A DNA stretch of 64,000 nt from Chryseobacterium limigenitum (GTDB taxonomy: Bacteria; Bacteroidota; Bacteroidia; Flavobacteriales; Weeksellaceae). A model generated the notes under the pieces. The model was not told where the DNA came from and searched no databases. It saw only the letters and a program-made list of their open reading frames with translations. The stretch lies in NCBI RefSeq assembly GCF_900114875.1, contig NZ_FPKW01000012.1:1-64000 (forward strand). The letters are read 5' to 3'. A program made the position numbers and the translations under genes. Below are positions 43,493 to 53,302 of this stretch, piece by piece; the first letter of the stretch is position 1, and every line of letters starts with the position of its first letter.

Positions 43493-44199
43493 TAACCTTC
43501 TTTCAGGAAAGAGAAATTGAAAAATTTTTATTAGAAAAGAAAATTTCAGGAAATCTTTTAGCAGAAATAAAAGATCATATGATTTCTCAGATTTTAGAAC
43601 TTCAATGTAGTAAAAAGCATTCCTTTAATGAAGCTTTTGATAAGACAAAACTCAATTGGGGGGAAGATTTAATTTTGGTAAGGAAGAATTTATTCTCGAG
43701 ACAAAAAATTACTAAAATTGCTTATGAAATCGATAAAGCACAGAATAAAAAGTTGATATTTAAATCAATATTATATGTCTGTGGTTTTACGGTTTTACAG
43801 ATTTTATTGGCTTATTCTTTAGATAAAAGGATTTACTTGAATGTGTTTTCTATTTTTCTTCTAAGCTTAGCTCTTTCTCCGTTTTTGGTATTGAAAATGT
43901 ATATTCAGCAAAAAAGATTACAGGCAAAAAATAAAAGTGTTATAATTAATAATTATATCCATCCGATATTTGCTTTTTTTATTGCTTTCTCGCTTAATCA
44001 GTTTATTGATTTACCAACAAACGGACTTGGAGTAATTTACGATTACATTAATTTCAATTCGAAAACAGGTATTACAACAGAGATTTTTACAGCTGGTATG
44101 CTAAATAGTATTTTTCTTCTTACATTTTTATTGATTTCAATTTTATCTCTAAAAGAAAATATAAGAAGATTAAAACAAGCAGGTAAAATTTATAATTAA
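43489..44199 (+). CDS. Membrane protein downstream of PadR (paralogue 1)
   Basis: 236 residues. A cytoplasmic N-terminal domain (FFQEREIEKFLLEKKISGNL, EIKDHMISQILELQ) precedes four or five membrane helices (ILYVCGFTVLQILLAYSL, NVFSIFLLSLALSPFLVL, FAFFIAFSLNQF, SIFLLTFLLISILSL). The EIKDHMISQ segment is repeated in the next gene (EIKDHMISQVLEIQ), so the two are paralogues. The layout resembles the DUF1700-like/permease-prefix proteins that follow PadR genes in Firmicutes and Bacteroidota. No transport signature seen. Confidence 0.78.
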   Translation: MITFFQEREIEKFLLEKKISGNLLAEIKDHMISQILELQCSKKHSFNEAFDKTKLNWGEDLILVRKNLFSRQKITKIAYEIDKAQNKKLIFKSILYVCGFTVLQILLAYSLDKRIYLNVFSIFLLSLALSPFLVLKMYIQQKRLQAKNKSVIINNYIHPIFAFFIAFSLNQFIDLPTNGLGVIYDYINFNSKTGITTEIFTAGMLNSIFLLTFLLISILSLKENIRRLKQAGKIYN

Positions 44200-44209
44200 G
44201 CACGTACAA

Positions 44210-44935
44210 ATGATGACAGCAGAACAGGAAAAACAAATAACAGGTTATCTTATTTTTCAAAAATTGCCTTTGGATATTTTATTTGAGATCAAAGATCATA
44301 TGATTTCTCAGGTTTTAGAAATTCAGATTAATGATCATTTAGATTTTGATGAAGCTTTTCATAAAGCCAAAAAATTATGGGAAAGTGAATTTAAACTGAC
44401 AAATTATTATGCATTTTATTCAGAAAAGATTCCTGTCATTGTTAAGAAGATTGTAAAGGAACGATATAATAATATTCTTAAGAAATCACTTTTATTTGGG
44501 TTAATCTCTTTTGGAGTTAATCTGATATTAATTTATTTTTCAGATAGTACAGAAACGTATGCGTCATTTTTCAGAGCACAGAACTGTCTGTTTATACTTG
44601 CTCCTTTGTTGGTGTTAGCAAGTAACTACAAAATGAGAAAGTATATTAAAAGAGATTTTAAATACAAAGGAAGATTATTTTACACAATGTATCAGCAAAA
44701 TATGGGATTATTGATGGTATGTACAACTTCAATGGCTCAAATTATTTCAAAGGAAGGAAAGTATACCTATTTGTTTTTTAAAATGGGAGATACAGCAGAC
44801 ATATCTTCTGTTTTGGTTACCATACTATTTCCTTTCATAACTCAGGTAATGATTATTTTTTTTCTAATCAATTTCTTTGAACATAAAAAAACAATTATAA
44901 GACTTCAAAATTTTCTTAATCCTTCCGTTGGCTGA
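44210..44935 (+). CDS. Membrane protein downstream of PadR (paralogue 2)
   Basis: 241 residues; the start could be either of two adjacent ATGs (44210, 44213). The N-terminal domain (EQEKQITGYLIFQKLPLDIL, EIKDHMISQVLEIQ, DFDEAFHKAKKLWESEF) matches that of the preceding gene, followed by about five membrane helices. The C-terminal end overlaps the 3' end of the oppositely directed hydrolase gene by 20 bases. Function unknown. Confidence 0.78.
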   Translation: MMTAEQEKQITGYLIFQKLPLDILFEIKDHMISQVLEIQINDHLDFDEAFHKAKKLWESEFKLTNYYAFYSEKIPVIVKKIVKERYNNILKKSLLFGLISFGVNLILIYFSDSTETYASFFRAQNCLFILAPLLVLASNYKMRKYIKRDFKYKGRLFYTMYQQNMGLLMVCTTSMAQIISKEGKYTYLFFKMGDTADISSVLVTILFPFITQVMIIFFLINFFEHKKTIIRLQNFLNPSVG

Positions 44936-46085
44936 TGAGGTCTGCTTTCGGGCTGATCATTTCTGTTTTTAAATCAATCACCGTATTTTCAATTCCATCC
45001 GTAATTTTCTTTATTTCGATATGTGGTCTGAAAATCGAGCTTTTTCCTTTTTCTTCATCTGCAATATTAGACAAGATAATAACGGAAGTTTTGGTTTCGG
45101 GATAATAGATATTCAGAGAAGGGGATCCTTTGATGTATCCGCTATGGAAATAGGCTGTGGGTTTTCCGAGGTTCAGCATAATTCCGTAGCCGTAACCCAT
45201 TTTTCCAAAGATCTGATGTTGTCTTTCTGAGCTTTTAGCAATGAATTTCTGTAGCGTTTCCGGATTTAAAATTTTCCCACCATACAACGCATTATTCCAC
45301 GTATGAAGATCCTGAATGGTTGAAAGAATACCTCCTGCGGGAGTGCCGATTTCTTTTCCGCCTAATCTTTTAGGCATATTTTTGATTTCTTCAAAATTTT
45401 TGTCATTACCAAGATAAGCTCCGGCAAAATCGGTGCCTTCAAAAACATTTCCTGTTGAAGAACTGTTCATTCCTGCTTTTTTGAATAAATTCAAAGCATT
45501 TTCATCATAAGATTTTCCTGAAACCGTTTCAATAATTTTTCCTAATGCATTAAAGCCGTCATTAGAATAGAAAAAATTAGAACCACTTTTGAACATCAAT
45601 TTTCCTCCAAACAAATTCAATCCTGAAGTATGATTTAAGAGCTGATGAATCGTAATGTTTTCGTATTCTTTGGTCTGAAATTCCTTTAAATATTTTGAAA
45701 CCTTATCATCAACTTTCAGTTTTCCCTGTTCCATTTCAAGTAATACCATTACTGCGGTAAATTGTTTACTTACAGAACCAATAGCGAAAACTGTATTGTC
45801 ATCAATCTTGGTTTTAGTTTTAAAATCTGAAAAACCATTTTCTTTTCGATAAAGCTGAACAGAATCTTTGAAGACAGCAACACTTCCATTAAAATTATAT
45901 TTCTTAAAAACGGAATCTATCTGTTGTTCAAGCAATTTTTTTTCAAAAGCCGTGACCGTAGAATCTATGATTGCGTTTTTGTCAATTGGCTTTGCTGCTA
46001 TTTGCTTGATTATATTTTTTTCACATGAAATTAAAGTAATCAAAAGGAATAGAATTGTAGAAAAATAATAATTTTTTTGTGTCAT
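44916..46085 (-). CDS. Beta-lactamase-fold serine hydrolase, lipoprotein
   Basis: 389 residues with lipoprotein signal LLITLISC (Cys21). The catalytic SxxK is SVSK (Ser104, Lys107), the YxN equivalent is YSN in FFYSNDGFNALGKIIETV, and the HxG-type triad follows near HSGYIKG. This is the class C beta-lactamase/esterase superfamily (beta-lactamase family, serine hydrolase). It is probably a periplasmic or surface esterase or peptidase; resistance to beta-lactams is not shown. Its 3' end overlaps a membrane-protein gene on the other strand by 20 bases. Confidence 0.9.
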   Translation of the reverse strand: MTQKNYYFSTILFLLITLISCEKNIIKQIAAKPIDKNAIIDSTVTAFEKKLLEQQIDSVFKKYNFNGSVAVFKDSVQLYRKENGFSDFKTKTKIDDNTVFAIGSVSKQFTAVMVLLEMEQGKLKVDDKVSKYLKEFQTKEYENITIHQLLNHTSGLNLFGGKLMFKSGSNFFYSNDGFNALGKIIETVSGKSYDENALNLFKKAGMNSSSTGNVFEGTDFAGAYLGNDKNFEEIKNMPKRLGGKEIGTPAGGILSTIQDLHTWNNALYGGKILNPETLQKFIAKSSERQHQIFGKMGYGYGIMLNLGKPTAYFHSGYIKGSPSLNIYYPETKTSVIILSNIADEEKGKSSIFRPHIEIKKITDGIENTVIDLKTEMISPKADLISQRKD

Positions 46086-46132
46086 TTGGGTGTAAATAAT
46101 TTTTTAAATCAACATTGTTCCTCAAAAATAAG

Positions 46133-46163
46133 AAAAACCTCTTAATTTCACTTAAGAGGTTTT
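46133..46163 (-). terminator. Terminator behind the membrane protein gene 46248-47144
   Basis: AAACCTCTTAA (46135-46145) and TTAAGAGGTTT (46152-46162) form a perfect stem, with a T run on the minus strand. Confidence 0.8.
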
Positions 46164-46247
46164 GAGTAAATATTATTAATACAAAATTATAAAATATTTT
46201 ATCTTCCAAGGTAAAGAGCAAATTAAGCTACAAAAGTTTGCAGGTTC

Positions 46248-47144
46248 TTATTTGACGAATGTAATAAATAGGTCTTCTATTTTTTCATCTGGTGTGAAGA
46301 CTTTTATGAACGCTTTCGGAATATAGTATACTTCATATTTATTAGAGAAAAGAGATAAACTTTTATTGAATAATTTATAGTCTAATTTTTTTCCTTCTAA
46401 GAGAACTAAAGATTTTTCATTCGCGTAAAAACCTTCTGCCGAAATATCTCCATACTGTTTTCTGGCATCGTTTTCTGCAAGATAAATGGCATTTTTTTTG
46501 AAGAGTTCTTCCTTATTGAAAATCATTAATCTCCCTTCATAATCATCATCTTCGGGAGTAAATTCCAATAAGTTTTCTGCCTTGATGGATTCTTTTGGAA
46601 CTTTCAAATTGTAAAAGCCTTTAATATCTGTTTTTGCTGAATAGATTCTTGAGGGGGTAATAAAATGGACGGTCGTTTGGGGGCCAGGTTTGTTTGTTCC
46701 TTTAATTAAAACTTTCCCTGAAATAATCATATTTCCGTCACCCGTTTTATCTTCTTCTTTAGTGTTTTCTTTGAAAATTTTGGATTTAGAAAAAACAAAT
46801 TCTGTTTTAGTTACAGTCTTTGTTTGTGCAGGATAAGAATTAAAAATACTTGCTGTTAAAATAACACCTGCAGCAATTTTAGTAAAAGTAGTTTTTCTAG
46901 AATGATGATTTTGTGAAAATGAAATTTTAGGTTGTAAAGAACGGTTTATCTGATTTTTAAAAACAATTCCACAGAATTTTTCACCTTTGTTTTGTTGAAT
47001 TATATTTAAGATCTCAGAATCATTAAGGTTTGATAAATCCAATACTTTTTTTGAGCATAGATCGCAGAATTTTCCATCAGGAAGATCATGCATTTTTTCT
47101 AAAGATTCTTCACAAGGTTTTTCAATTCTCAAAAAAGGTTTCAT
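46248..47144 (-). CDS. Membrane protein with cytoplasmic Cys motif and carboxypeptidase-like domain
   Basis: 298 residues. The N-terminus holds KPCEESLEKMHDLPDGKFCD, then LCSKKVLDLSNL, a cysteine pattern (C-x-E, then CxxC) found in Weeksellaceae proteins of this type. A membrane helix lies near 88-106 (FTKIAAGVILTASIFNSY). The remainder outside is a beta-sandwich with a carboxypeptidase-like regulatory domain (ISGKVLIKGTNKPGPQTTVH, TDIKGFYNLKVPKES). The cysteines are likely inside, the beta domain outside. Function unknown; a TonB-system link is possible but not shown. Confidence 0.75.
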   Translation of the reverse strand: MKPFLRIEKPCEESLEKMHDLPDGKFCDLCSKKVLDLSNLNDSEILNIIQQNKGEKFCGIVFKNQINRSLQPKISFSQNHHSRKTTFTKIAAGVILTASIFNSYPAQTKTVTKTEFVFSKSKIFKENTKEEDKTGDGNMIISGKVLIKGTNKPGPQTTVHFITPSRIYSAKTDIKGFYNLKVPKESIKAENLLEFTPEDDDYEGRLMIFNKEELFKKNAIYLAENDARKQYGDISAEGFYANEKSLVLLEGKKLDYKLFNKSLSLFSNKYEVYYIPKAFIKVFTPDEKIEDLFITFVK

Positions 47145-47186
47145 AATGTGGTTTTAGTTTAGCTAAAAAACGAAAATATTCACATA

Positions 47187-47897
47187 TTATTTTGAGATCA
47201 GATCACAAAACCAGAAAACATATTCTTCATGAGCGTCATTTTCTTCAGATTTCGGTTTGGGATATGTTTTCTTTACCGTTTCTCCAATTTCAAACTGAAT
47301 TGGATTTTTAAAAATAGGTCCGTCAAAAGTAAAGGTGTGAAATTCTCCATTTTCTCCGCAAGGATCAACGTTGTCGGGTAAATCTTGAATGAAATCTTTA
47401 TCAATAATTCTTCCTGCGAAGCTTTTATCAAGATAAGTTGCATTCACACAAGTCACGATTGTTTTAAAACCAAGATGTAAAAACTCATTGATGAGGTGTG
47501 AAGTATTTTGTTCCCAAAGTGGAAAAACGGCTTCCATCCCGATAGATTGTAATTGTTCCTCACGATATTTTCGAAGATCTTCCAAAAAAATATCTCCAAA
47601 AATTGAATGTGTATTTCCTCGAGATTTTATTGTATCCATCGTTGAAATCATGATCTCACGATATTGTTCCATAGACGGTTCTTTCGGAATTTCCATTATA
47701 GTTAAAGGAATTCCCAGACTTGAAGCTTGTTGTTTCAAAAGATCTACATGAACGCCATGCATAGAAATCCGTTGAAATTCTTCATTTACACTTGTAAGCA
47801 GGGAAGTGATTTCAAAACGGTCTTCTTTTAAGGTTTTATACAAGGCAAGAGCGGAGTCTTTTCCGCTGCTCCAGTTAAAGATGGCTTTTGGTTTCAT
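47187..47897 (-). CDS. Diphthine-ammonia ligase-like PP-loop ATPase (Dph6-type)
   Basis: 236 residues. NWSSGKDSALALYKTLKE has the PP-loop SSGKDS (residues 10-15), and the C-terminal DPCGENGEFHTFTFDGPIFK is the hallmark of the Dph6/MJ0570-like family. In eukaryotes and archaea this domain makes diphthamide; bacterial members have unknown substrates, as bacteria lack diphthamide. A -7 box lies 4 bases before the ATG, so the mRNA may be leaderless. Confidence 0.88.
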   Translation of the reverse strand: MKPKAIFNWSSGKDSALALYKTLKEDRFEITSLLTSVNEEFQRISMHGVHVDLLKQQASSLGIPLTIMEIPKEPSMEQYREIMISTMDTIKSRGNTHSIFGDIFLEDLRKYREEQLQSIGMEAVFPLWEQNTSHLINEFLHLGFKTIVTCVNATYLDKSFAGRIIDKDFIQDLPDNVDPCGENGEFHTFTFDGPIFKNPIQFEIGETVKKTYPKPKSEENDAHEEYVFWFCDLISK

Positions 47898-47901
47898 GTG
47901 A

Positions 47902-47909
47902 CAAACATA
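47902..47909 (-). promoter_or_regulatory. Predicted -7 box of the Dph6-like gene
   Basis: CAAACATA on the + strand is TATGTTTG on the minus strand, an exact consensus with only four bases before the ATG. Confidence 0.5.
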
Positions 47910-47911
47910 AT

Positions 47912-47942
47912 GAAAAACCTCAAAGAAAATTCCTTGAGGTTT
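47912..47942 (-). terminator. Terminator of the IcmF gene
   Basis: AAACCTCAA (47915-47923) and TTGAGGTTT (47934-47942) form a stem with a T run on the minus strand, about 50 bases past the mutase stop. Confidence 0.75.
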
Positions 47943-47995
47943 AATTTATAATTGTTGATGCAGTTTGTAGTTAATAATTGTCTACGGCACTGCTG

Positions 47996-50900
47996 TTACA
48001 TATTTCTTCTGTACTTGCCACCCACTTCAAACAAAGCATTGGTAATTTGCCCTAAAGAACAGTATTTCACGGCATCCATCATGACGTTAAATAAATTCTG
48101 TTGGTTGATGGCAGCGTATTGTAAAGTTTTTAAGGCTGCTTCAGACTTATCTTCATTAGATTTCTGGAAGTTATGAAGCGTTTCAATCTGAACCTGCTTT
48201 TCTTCCTCAGTCGAACGGATAACTTCTCCCGGACGAACCGTTGGCGAACCATCTTTTCCAAGGAAAGTATTTACTCCGATGATCGGATATTCTCCCGTAT
48301 GCTTCAACCATTCATAATGCATCGATTCCTCCTGAATTTTCGAGCGTTGGTACATCGTTTCCATCGCGCCCAAAACTCCACCTCTTTCTGTAATCCTGTC
48401 GAATTCTGCATAAACAGCTTCTTCAACAAGATCCGTTAATTCCTCAATAATAAATGAACCTTGCAGTGGATTTTCGTTTTTCGCTAAACCTAATTCTTTA
48501 TTAATGATCAACTGAATCGCCATCGCTCTTCTTACAGATTGCTCGGTCGGAGTTGTAATCGCCTCATCATATGCATTGGTGTGAAGTGAATTACAGTTAT
48601 CATAGATTGCATAAAGAGCCTGTAAAGTCGTTCTGATATCATTAAAATCAATTTCCTGAGCGTGAAGAGAACGTCCCGAAGTCTGAATGTGATATTTCAA
48701 CATCTGGCTTCTTTCGTCTGCACCGTATTTCAGTTTCATTGCTTTTGCCCAGATTCTTCTTGCTACACGTCCGATTACTGAATATTCAGGGTCGATACCG
48801 TTGGAGAAGAAGAATGATAAGTTTGGAGCGAAATCATTGATGTCCATTCCTCTTGACAAATAATATTCAACATAAGTGAAACCATTTGCTAAGGTAAATG
48901 CCAACTGAGAAACCGGATTTGCACCTGCTTCTGCAATGTGATATCCTGAAATAGAAACCGAGTAGAAGTTTCTAACTTTTTCTGTAATAAAATATTCCTG
49001 AACGTCACCCATCAATCTTAAGGCAAATTCAGTAGAGAAAATACAAGTATTCTGAGCCTGGTCTTCTTTTAAAATATCAGCCTGAACGGTACCACGAACG
49101 GTTGCTATTGTTTTAGCTTTAATTTCAGCGTAAACTTCAGCAGGAATTACTTCATCTCCCGTGATTCCCAGTAATTTTAAACCTAAACCGTTATTTGATG
49201 GCGGCAATTCGCCATTATATTTTGGTCTTTCTAAGCCTTTATCATCGAATTTTGCTTTTAAAGCTTTTTCAACATTCGCTTCAAGCTTATGTTCAGCAAT
49301 ATATTTTTCAACATTTTGGTCAATCGCAGCGTTCATAAAGAAAGCCAGCAACATCGGAGCCGGTCCGTTGATTGTCATTGAAACGGAAGTCATGGCGTTC
49401 ACCAAATCAAATCCGGAATACAATTTTTTAGCATCATCCAATGTTGCGATAGAAACTCCCGCATTTCCAATTTTACCATAAATATCTGGGGGTAAAGCTG
49501 GATCTTGTCCGTATAAAGTCACTGAGTCAAAGGCTGTTGAAAGACGTTTTGCATCCATTTCCGCAGAAACGTAGTGGAATCTTCTGTTAGTTCTTTCTGG
49601 TCCTCCTTCTCCGGCAAACATTCTTGTCGGGTCTTCTCCTGTTCTTTTGAAAGGATAAATTCCGGCTGTATAAGGGAATCCTCCGGGAAGGTTTTCCTGA
49701 CCTTTCCATTTGATCAAATCACCCCAATCGGTATATTTTGGTAAAGATATTTTTGGAATTTTTAAATGGGATAAAGATTCTGTTGAGGTTTCAACTTTAA
49801 TCTCTTTTCCACGAACGAAATAAGAATAAAACTCAGCTTTGAAAGCCTGTTTCGTATCATCCCAATTTTTCAGGAAATCGATATTTTCCTGTTGAAGATC
49901 TTTTTCAGCTTTTTGATATTCTGCATCTAAAGTTTCATTGGAAAGGAATTTTTTTACTCCTTCAATATGATACATTTTTCTTGCTAATTCGGCCTGTTTT
50001 TCAACATTAGCGTCGTAAATTCTATTATTTTCAACAATTTCTGATAAATAACGAACTCTTTTTGGAGGAATTATCGTGATGTCTTCAGAAACTTCTTGTT
50101 CAACAAAACCTTGCAAGTTTAAGTCAGAGAATTTATCATTTACTTTTTCAACTAATCTATTGTATAAATCAGTTGTTCCGTGGTCGTTAAACTGAGACGC
50201 TTTTGTTGCATAAACAGGCATATCATCCAAAGGACTTTCCCACAACAAATGGTTTCTCTGGAACTGTTTTCTAACGGCTTGAAGTGCATCCAAAGCACCA
50301 CGTTTGTCAGATTTATTTAAAGCAACTAAATCTGCATAATCCAACATGTCAATTTTTTCCAACTGCGTTGAAGCTCCGTATTCAGGAGTCATCACATACA
50401 TTGAAACATCCGCAAAATCTGATACTTCCGAACCAGATTGCCCGATACCCGAAGTCTCCAAAATGATTACATCAGGACGAGCCAGTTTCAACACATTTAA
50501 TGCTGAATGAATGAACGGAGAAACAGAAACGTTGTTTTCTCTCGTTGCCATCGAACGCATATAAACTCTAGGATCATTGATCGCGTTCATACGAATTCTG
50601 TCACCCAATAATGCACCTCCGGTTTTCTTTTTCGAAGGGTCAATGGAGATAATAGCAATTTTTTTATCTGTATTGGAACGTAAGAAACGTCTTACCAATT
50701 CGTCTGTCAATGAAGATTTTCCTGCTCCACCTGTACCTGTGATACCGATGATCGGAATATTTAAATCTTTTGATTTTTCGTCAATCGCTTTTACCAATTC
50801 AGGTTTTTCTTCTGAGAAGTTTTCAACTGCAGAAATGATTTTAGCGATGCTTGTAGAGTTTTCGAAACTAATTGAATCTAAATCTTCCGCCGTCACATCT

Positions 50901-51343
50901 TTACCTGTCGCGAAGTCTGATCTTTTAACCAAATCATCGATCATTCCCTGTAAACCGAGCTCACGCCCGTCGTCCGGAGAATAAATTCTGTCGATTCCGT
51001 AAGACATGATATCTTCGATTTCTTCAGGCAGAATGACACCGCCGCCGCCGCCGAAAATTTTGATCTGCGGAGAGTTTTTCTCTCTTAAAAGGTCGTAGAT
51101 GTATTTAAAATATTCATTATGACCTCCCTGATAAGATGTTAATGCAATCGCGTTGGCATCTTCCTGAATTGCTGTATTTACAACTTCTTCGGCAGATTTA
51201 TCGTGGCCAAGGTGGATAACTTCGCATCCTGTTCCCTGAATCACACGACGCATGATATTAATAGCTGCATCATGCCCGTCGAATAACGACGCTGCTGTTA
51301 CAATTCTTACTTTGTTTGTTGGAGTATATTTTTGGGTTTCCAT
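47996..51343 (-). CDS. icmF: Fused isobutyryl-CoA mutase (methylmalonyl-CoA mutase family)
   Basis: 1115 residues with the three-part IcmF layout. The B12-binding domain (about 10-145) has DGHD (22-25) with the cobalt-ligand histidine 24. The G-protein chaperone (MeaI/ArgK-like, about 190-420) has the P-loop [12 protein letters not shown] (200-211). The mutase TIM barrel follows, with landmarks [18 protein letters not shown] and [20 protein letters not shown]. By family it interconverts isobutyryl-CoA and butyryl-CoA (or pivalyl/isovaleryl-CoA) using coenzyme B12. Other methylmalonyl-CoA mutases have separate subunits, so the fusion sets it apart. Single-gene unit. Confidence 0.93.
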   Translation of the reverse strand: METQKYTPTNKVRIVTAASLFDGHDAAINIMRRVIQGTGCEVIHLGHDKSAEEVVNTAIQEDANAIALTSYQGGHNEYFKYIYDLLREKNSPQIKIFGGGGGVILPEEIEDIMSYGIDRIYSPDDGRELGLQGMIDDLVKRSDFATGKDVTAEDLDSISFENSTSIAKIISAVENFSEEKPELVKAIDEKSKDLNIPIIGITGTGGAGKSSLTDELVRRFLRSNTDKKIAIISIDPSKKKTGGALLGDRIRMNAINDPRVYMRSMATRENNVSVSPFIHSALNVLKLARPDVIILETSGIGQSGSEVSDFADVSMYVMTPEYGASTQLEKIDMLDYADLVALNKSDKRGALDALQAVRKQFQRNHLLWESPLDDMPVYATKASQFNDHGTTDLYNRLVEKVNDKFSDLNLQGFVEQEVSEDITIIPPKRVRYLSEIVENNRIYDANVEKQAELARKMYHIEGVKKFLSNETLDAEYQKAEKDLQQENIDFLKNWDDTKQAFKAEFYSYFVRGKEIKVETSTESLSHLKIPKISLPKYTDWGDLIKWKGQENLPGGFPYTAGIYPFKRTGEDPTRMFAGEGGPERTNRRFHYVSAEMDAKRLSTAFDSVTLYGQDPALPPDIYGKIGNAGVSIATLDDAKKLYSGFDLVNAMTSVSMTINGPAPMLLAFFMNAAIDQNVEKYIAEHKLEANVEKALKAKFDDKGLERPKYNGELPPSNNGLGLKLLGITGDEVIPAEVYAEIKAKTIATVRGTVQADILKEDQAQNTCIFSTEFALRLMGDVQEYFITEKVRNFYSVSISGYHIAEAGANPVSQLAFTLANGFTYVEYYLSRGMDINDFAPNLSFFFSNGIDPEYSVIGRVARRIWAKAMKLKYGADERSQMLKYHIQTSGRSLHAQEIDFNDIRTTLQALYAIYDNCNSLHTNAYDEAITTPTEQSVRRAMAIQLIINKELGLAKNENPLQGSFIIEELTDLVEEAVYAEFDRITERGGVLGAMETMYQRSKIQEESMHYEWLKHTGEYPIIGVNTFLGKDGSPTVRPGEVIRSTEEEKQVQIETLHNFQKSNEDKSEAALKTLQYAAINQQNLFNVMMDAVKYCSLGQITNALFEVGGKYRRNM

Positions 51344-51368
51344 AAAAATCTAGAAAATTTCTGAATTC

Positions 51369-51376
51369 CAAATATA
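51369..51376 (-). promoter_or_regulatory. Predicted -7 box of icmF
   Basis: CAAATATA on the + strand (TATATTTG on the minus strand), exact consensus, 25 bases before the ATG at 51343. No cobalamin-riboswitch-like leader is possible in so short a space. Confidence 0.5.
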
Positions 51377-51500
51377 ATAATAAAATAACAACCCGATTTT
51401 TATATTTAATTTGTTTTAAATCAAATAATTAAATTTTTTTATAGAATTGACTTTCTCCCAACTGAGCAAACATTCGTTTAGAAATACTAACTAATTTCTT

Positions 51501-51508
51501 TATTTTTG
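51501..51508 (+). promoter_or_regulatory. Predicted -7 box of the small membrane protein gene
   Basis: TATTTTTG, exact consensus, 18 bases before the ATG at 51527; it also overlaps the TTG that begins the longest in-frame extension, arguing for the downstream start. Confidence 0.6.
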
Positions 51509-51526
51509 CATCATATTATATATTGT

Positions 51527-51859
51527 ATGAAAAAGGCTTTGATGTATTTTGCTTTAGGAACGGTTTTGAGTTTCCTTATTAATTATTTTTTTTATAGTTC
51601 TAAAAATATCGGTCTTGATATATATTATGCACTGGCTTTCGGAGTTGCGTGGGGGATTGCTTACTATTTAGACACTCCAAATATCAGTCTACCACAAAAA
51701 TTAGGTTTTTCTTTTGTGGCGATGGGGGCTTTGGTGTTGGTAGGCACATTAATTTTTAGCTTAGAATTGGCAATCCCTTCGATACTTAAATTTTCAATGG
51801 TTTTTGTTGCGTATTATTTAATTGCAAGTTTTAAGGGAAGCAAGTCATTAAGAAAATAA
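51527..51859 (+). CDS. Small membrane protein of unknown function
   Basis: 110 residues from the ATG at 51527 (MKKALMYFALGTVLSFLINY). Four hydrophobic segments are visible (MYFALGTVLSFLINYFF, ALAFGVAWGIAYYL, SFVAMGALVLVGTLIFSLEL, KFSMVFVAYYLIASF). The fold is unrecognised; the C-terminus is basic. The longer frame is rejected because it overlaps the promoter. Followed by a bidirectional terminator. Confidence 0.75.
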   Translation: MKKALMYFALGTVLSFLINYFFYSSKNIGLDIYYALAFGVAWGIAYYLDTPNISLPQKLGFSFVAMGALVLVGTLIFSLELAIPSILKFSMVFVAYYLIASFKGSKSLRK

Positions 51860-51898
51860 AAAAAATGAGACTGTCTTAAAAGGCGGTCTCATTTTATA
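51860..51898. terminator. Bidirectional terminator
   Basis: AAAATGAGACTGTC (51862-51875) pairs with GGCGGTCTCATTTT (51882-51895), with two G-U pairs, between the converging small membrane protein and DUF3667 genes. Confidence 0.8.
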
Positions 51899-51899
51899 T

Positions 51900-53009
51900 T
51901 TAGTGGATCATAAGGAAGCTTACTAAAGCAAGGCCGACGGCCAAGAGCATAAATGCAAAGAAATTTATGGTGAATAGTATAATTCCAATTATAAAGCTTA
52001 CTGCTCCATGGGTGTGATAAACCTGGCGATGGGCAATAAAGAAGTACACCATGCTATACAGTGATAAAATTACTGTCAATAAATATAATAGAACATTAAT
52101 AAACCCAATGTCTACTACGCTGATCAATTTTGCGATTAAGAATATAAATAGAATATTCAGCAAAAGGAAAGAGAAGTAATGTAGTGTGAAGATTCCATGA
52201 TCGAAATACCACCATTTTTTCTTATTGTGAAAAATCCATAAAAAGAATGCAAACAGCGGAAGATAAATGAAAAGAGCCTTCGGCATATTATGGAAAGATT
52301 TTTCCGCCAAATTTTTAGTGATTTCCGCTTTTGTAACACCATTTTCCTTTAATTCGAAGAATTTGTGAGCTAATGGAGTTTGTATAAAGTCCAAAGCTGA
52401 TGGATTTTTAGCGACTGAAGAGTCGTAGGACTTTCTTGTTCTATATCCTCCAAAATTAACATCTGCATCGATTTTCTTATCCATTTCGAAAGTTTTTTTG
52501 AAATCATTTATTTCAGCAGAATCAGATAATAATGTATTAAGTTTCTTAACCGTTGCAGAGTCTTCCTGACTGAGATTTTTTTCAGATTTTATACTGTCAA
52601 GTATTTTCTGCGTTTCCGAATCTTTTATTTTGTCAAAAAAACTTGTTTTATTATGATTTTCTGCATCTTTCTTATCTGATAAATTAATATTTATCATCGG
52701 AAAAAGAGCAAACATGAAAAAAGTAATGAAACTGACAAAAATATAAAGCTTTACCGGCGGTACAAATTTCTGTCTTTTACCTTCCAAATATATACTTGTA
52801 AGCTTTCCCGGCTTTATTAAAAGGTTTTTTAATGTACCCCAAAACTGTCCGTCGTAATGAGTAAAATCCTCGAAAAAATGGGTGAATAGATAATAGAAAG
52901 GTTGCCTTGTTTCTGCGTTTTCCTGTCCGCAGTGGGGGCAGAATCTTTCTTCTACATGATGATTGCAGTTTAAACAAGTTTTATCTTCTCTGATTTTTCC
53001 GTGGCTCAT
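51900..53009 (-). CDS. DUF3667 zinc-ribbon membrane protein
   Basis: 369 residues. The N-terminus has a zinc ribbon (CLNCNHHVEERFCPHCGQEN), then the DUF3667 segment YDGQFWGTLKNLLIKPGKLT and KFVPPVKLYIFVSFITFFMF. A long charged loop (about 105-225) is followed by four membrane helices near the C-terminus (ALFIYLPLFAFFLWIF, FSFLLLNILFIFLIAKLI, VLLYLLTVILSLYSMVYFFI, FIIGIILFTINFFAFMLLAV). Function of the family is unknown. A -7 box lies 19 bases before the ATG. Confidence 0.9.
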   Translation of the reverse strand: MSHGKIREDKTCLNCNHHVEERFCPHCGQENAETRQPFYYLFTHFFEDFTHYDGQFWGTLKNLLIKPGKLTSIYLEGKRQKFVPPVKLYIFVSFITFFMFALFPMININLSDKKDAENHNKTSFFDKIKDSETQKILDSIKSEKNLSQEDSATVKKLNTLLSDSAEINDFKKTFEMDKKIDADVNFGGYRTRKSYDSSVAKNPSALDFIQTPLAHKFFELKENGVTKAEITKNLAEKSFHNMPKALFIYLPLFAFFLWIFHNKKKWWYFDHGIFTLHYFSFLLLNILFIFLIAKLISVVDIGFINVLLYLLTVILSLYSMVYFFIAHRQVYHTHGAVSFIIGIILFTINFFAFMLLAVGLALVSFLMIH

Positions 53010-53028
53010 AGGTATTGAGGGCTTTGCG

Positions 53029-53036
53029 CAAATATA
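53029..53036 (-). promoter_or_regulatory. Predicted -7 box of the DUF3667 gene
   Basis: CAAATATA (TATATTTG on the minus strand), exact consensus, 19 bases before the ATG at 53009. Confidence 0.55.
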
Positions 53037-53302
53037 ATTATTTAACTTTAGACCATAATTATATCAATAATCTTTTACGGAAATATTTAAAGAAAAATTA
53101 ATAAAGCAAGAGTTTGAGTTGTCAAACTCTTTACTTTACACTTGTGTTTTTAGAATTTTCTAAAACGTTTTTTCATCGCGAAACTATTTACAATATTTAT
53201 GCCAGAGATAATGTACATAGATAAGATCTATTGTATCGTTTGGTCAAAACTTACTTTCAATACTTTATCTAAAATATACTTTCGGGTTACAAAATTAATT
53301 TG

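Noticed and set aside
44916..46085. Antibiotic-resistance beta-lactamase
   Set aside because: The fold and SxxK are shared by many esterases and peptidases; lipoprotein anchoring and sequence do not show a resistance enzyme.
50577..50984. 135-residue open frame on the + strand inside icmF
   Set aside because: Antisense to the P-loop region of a clear enzyme gene; composition is that of a shadow frame.
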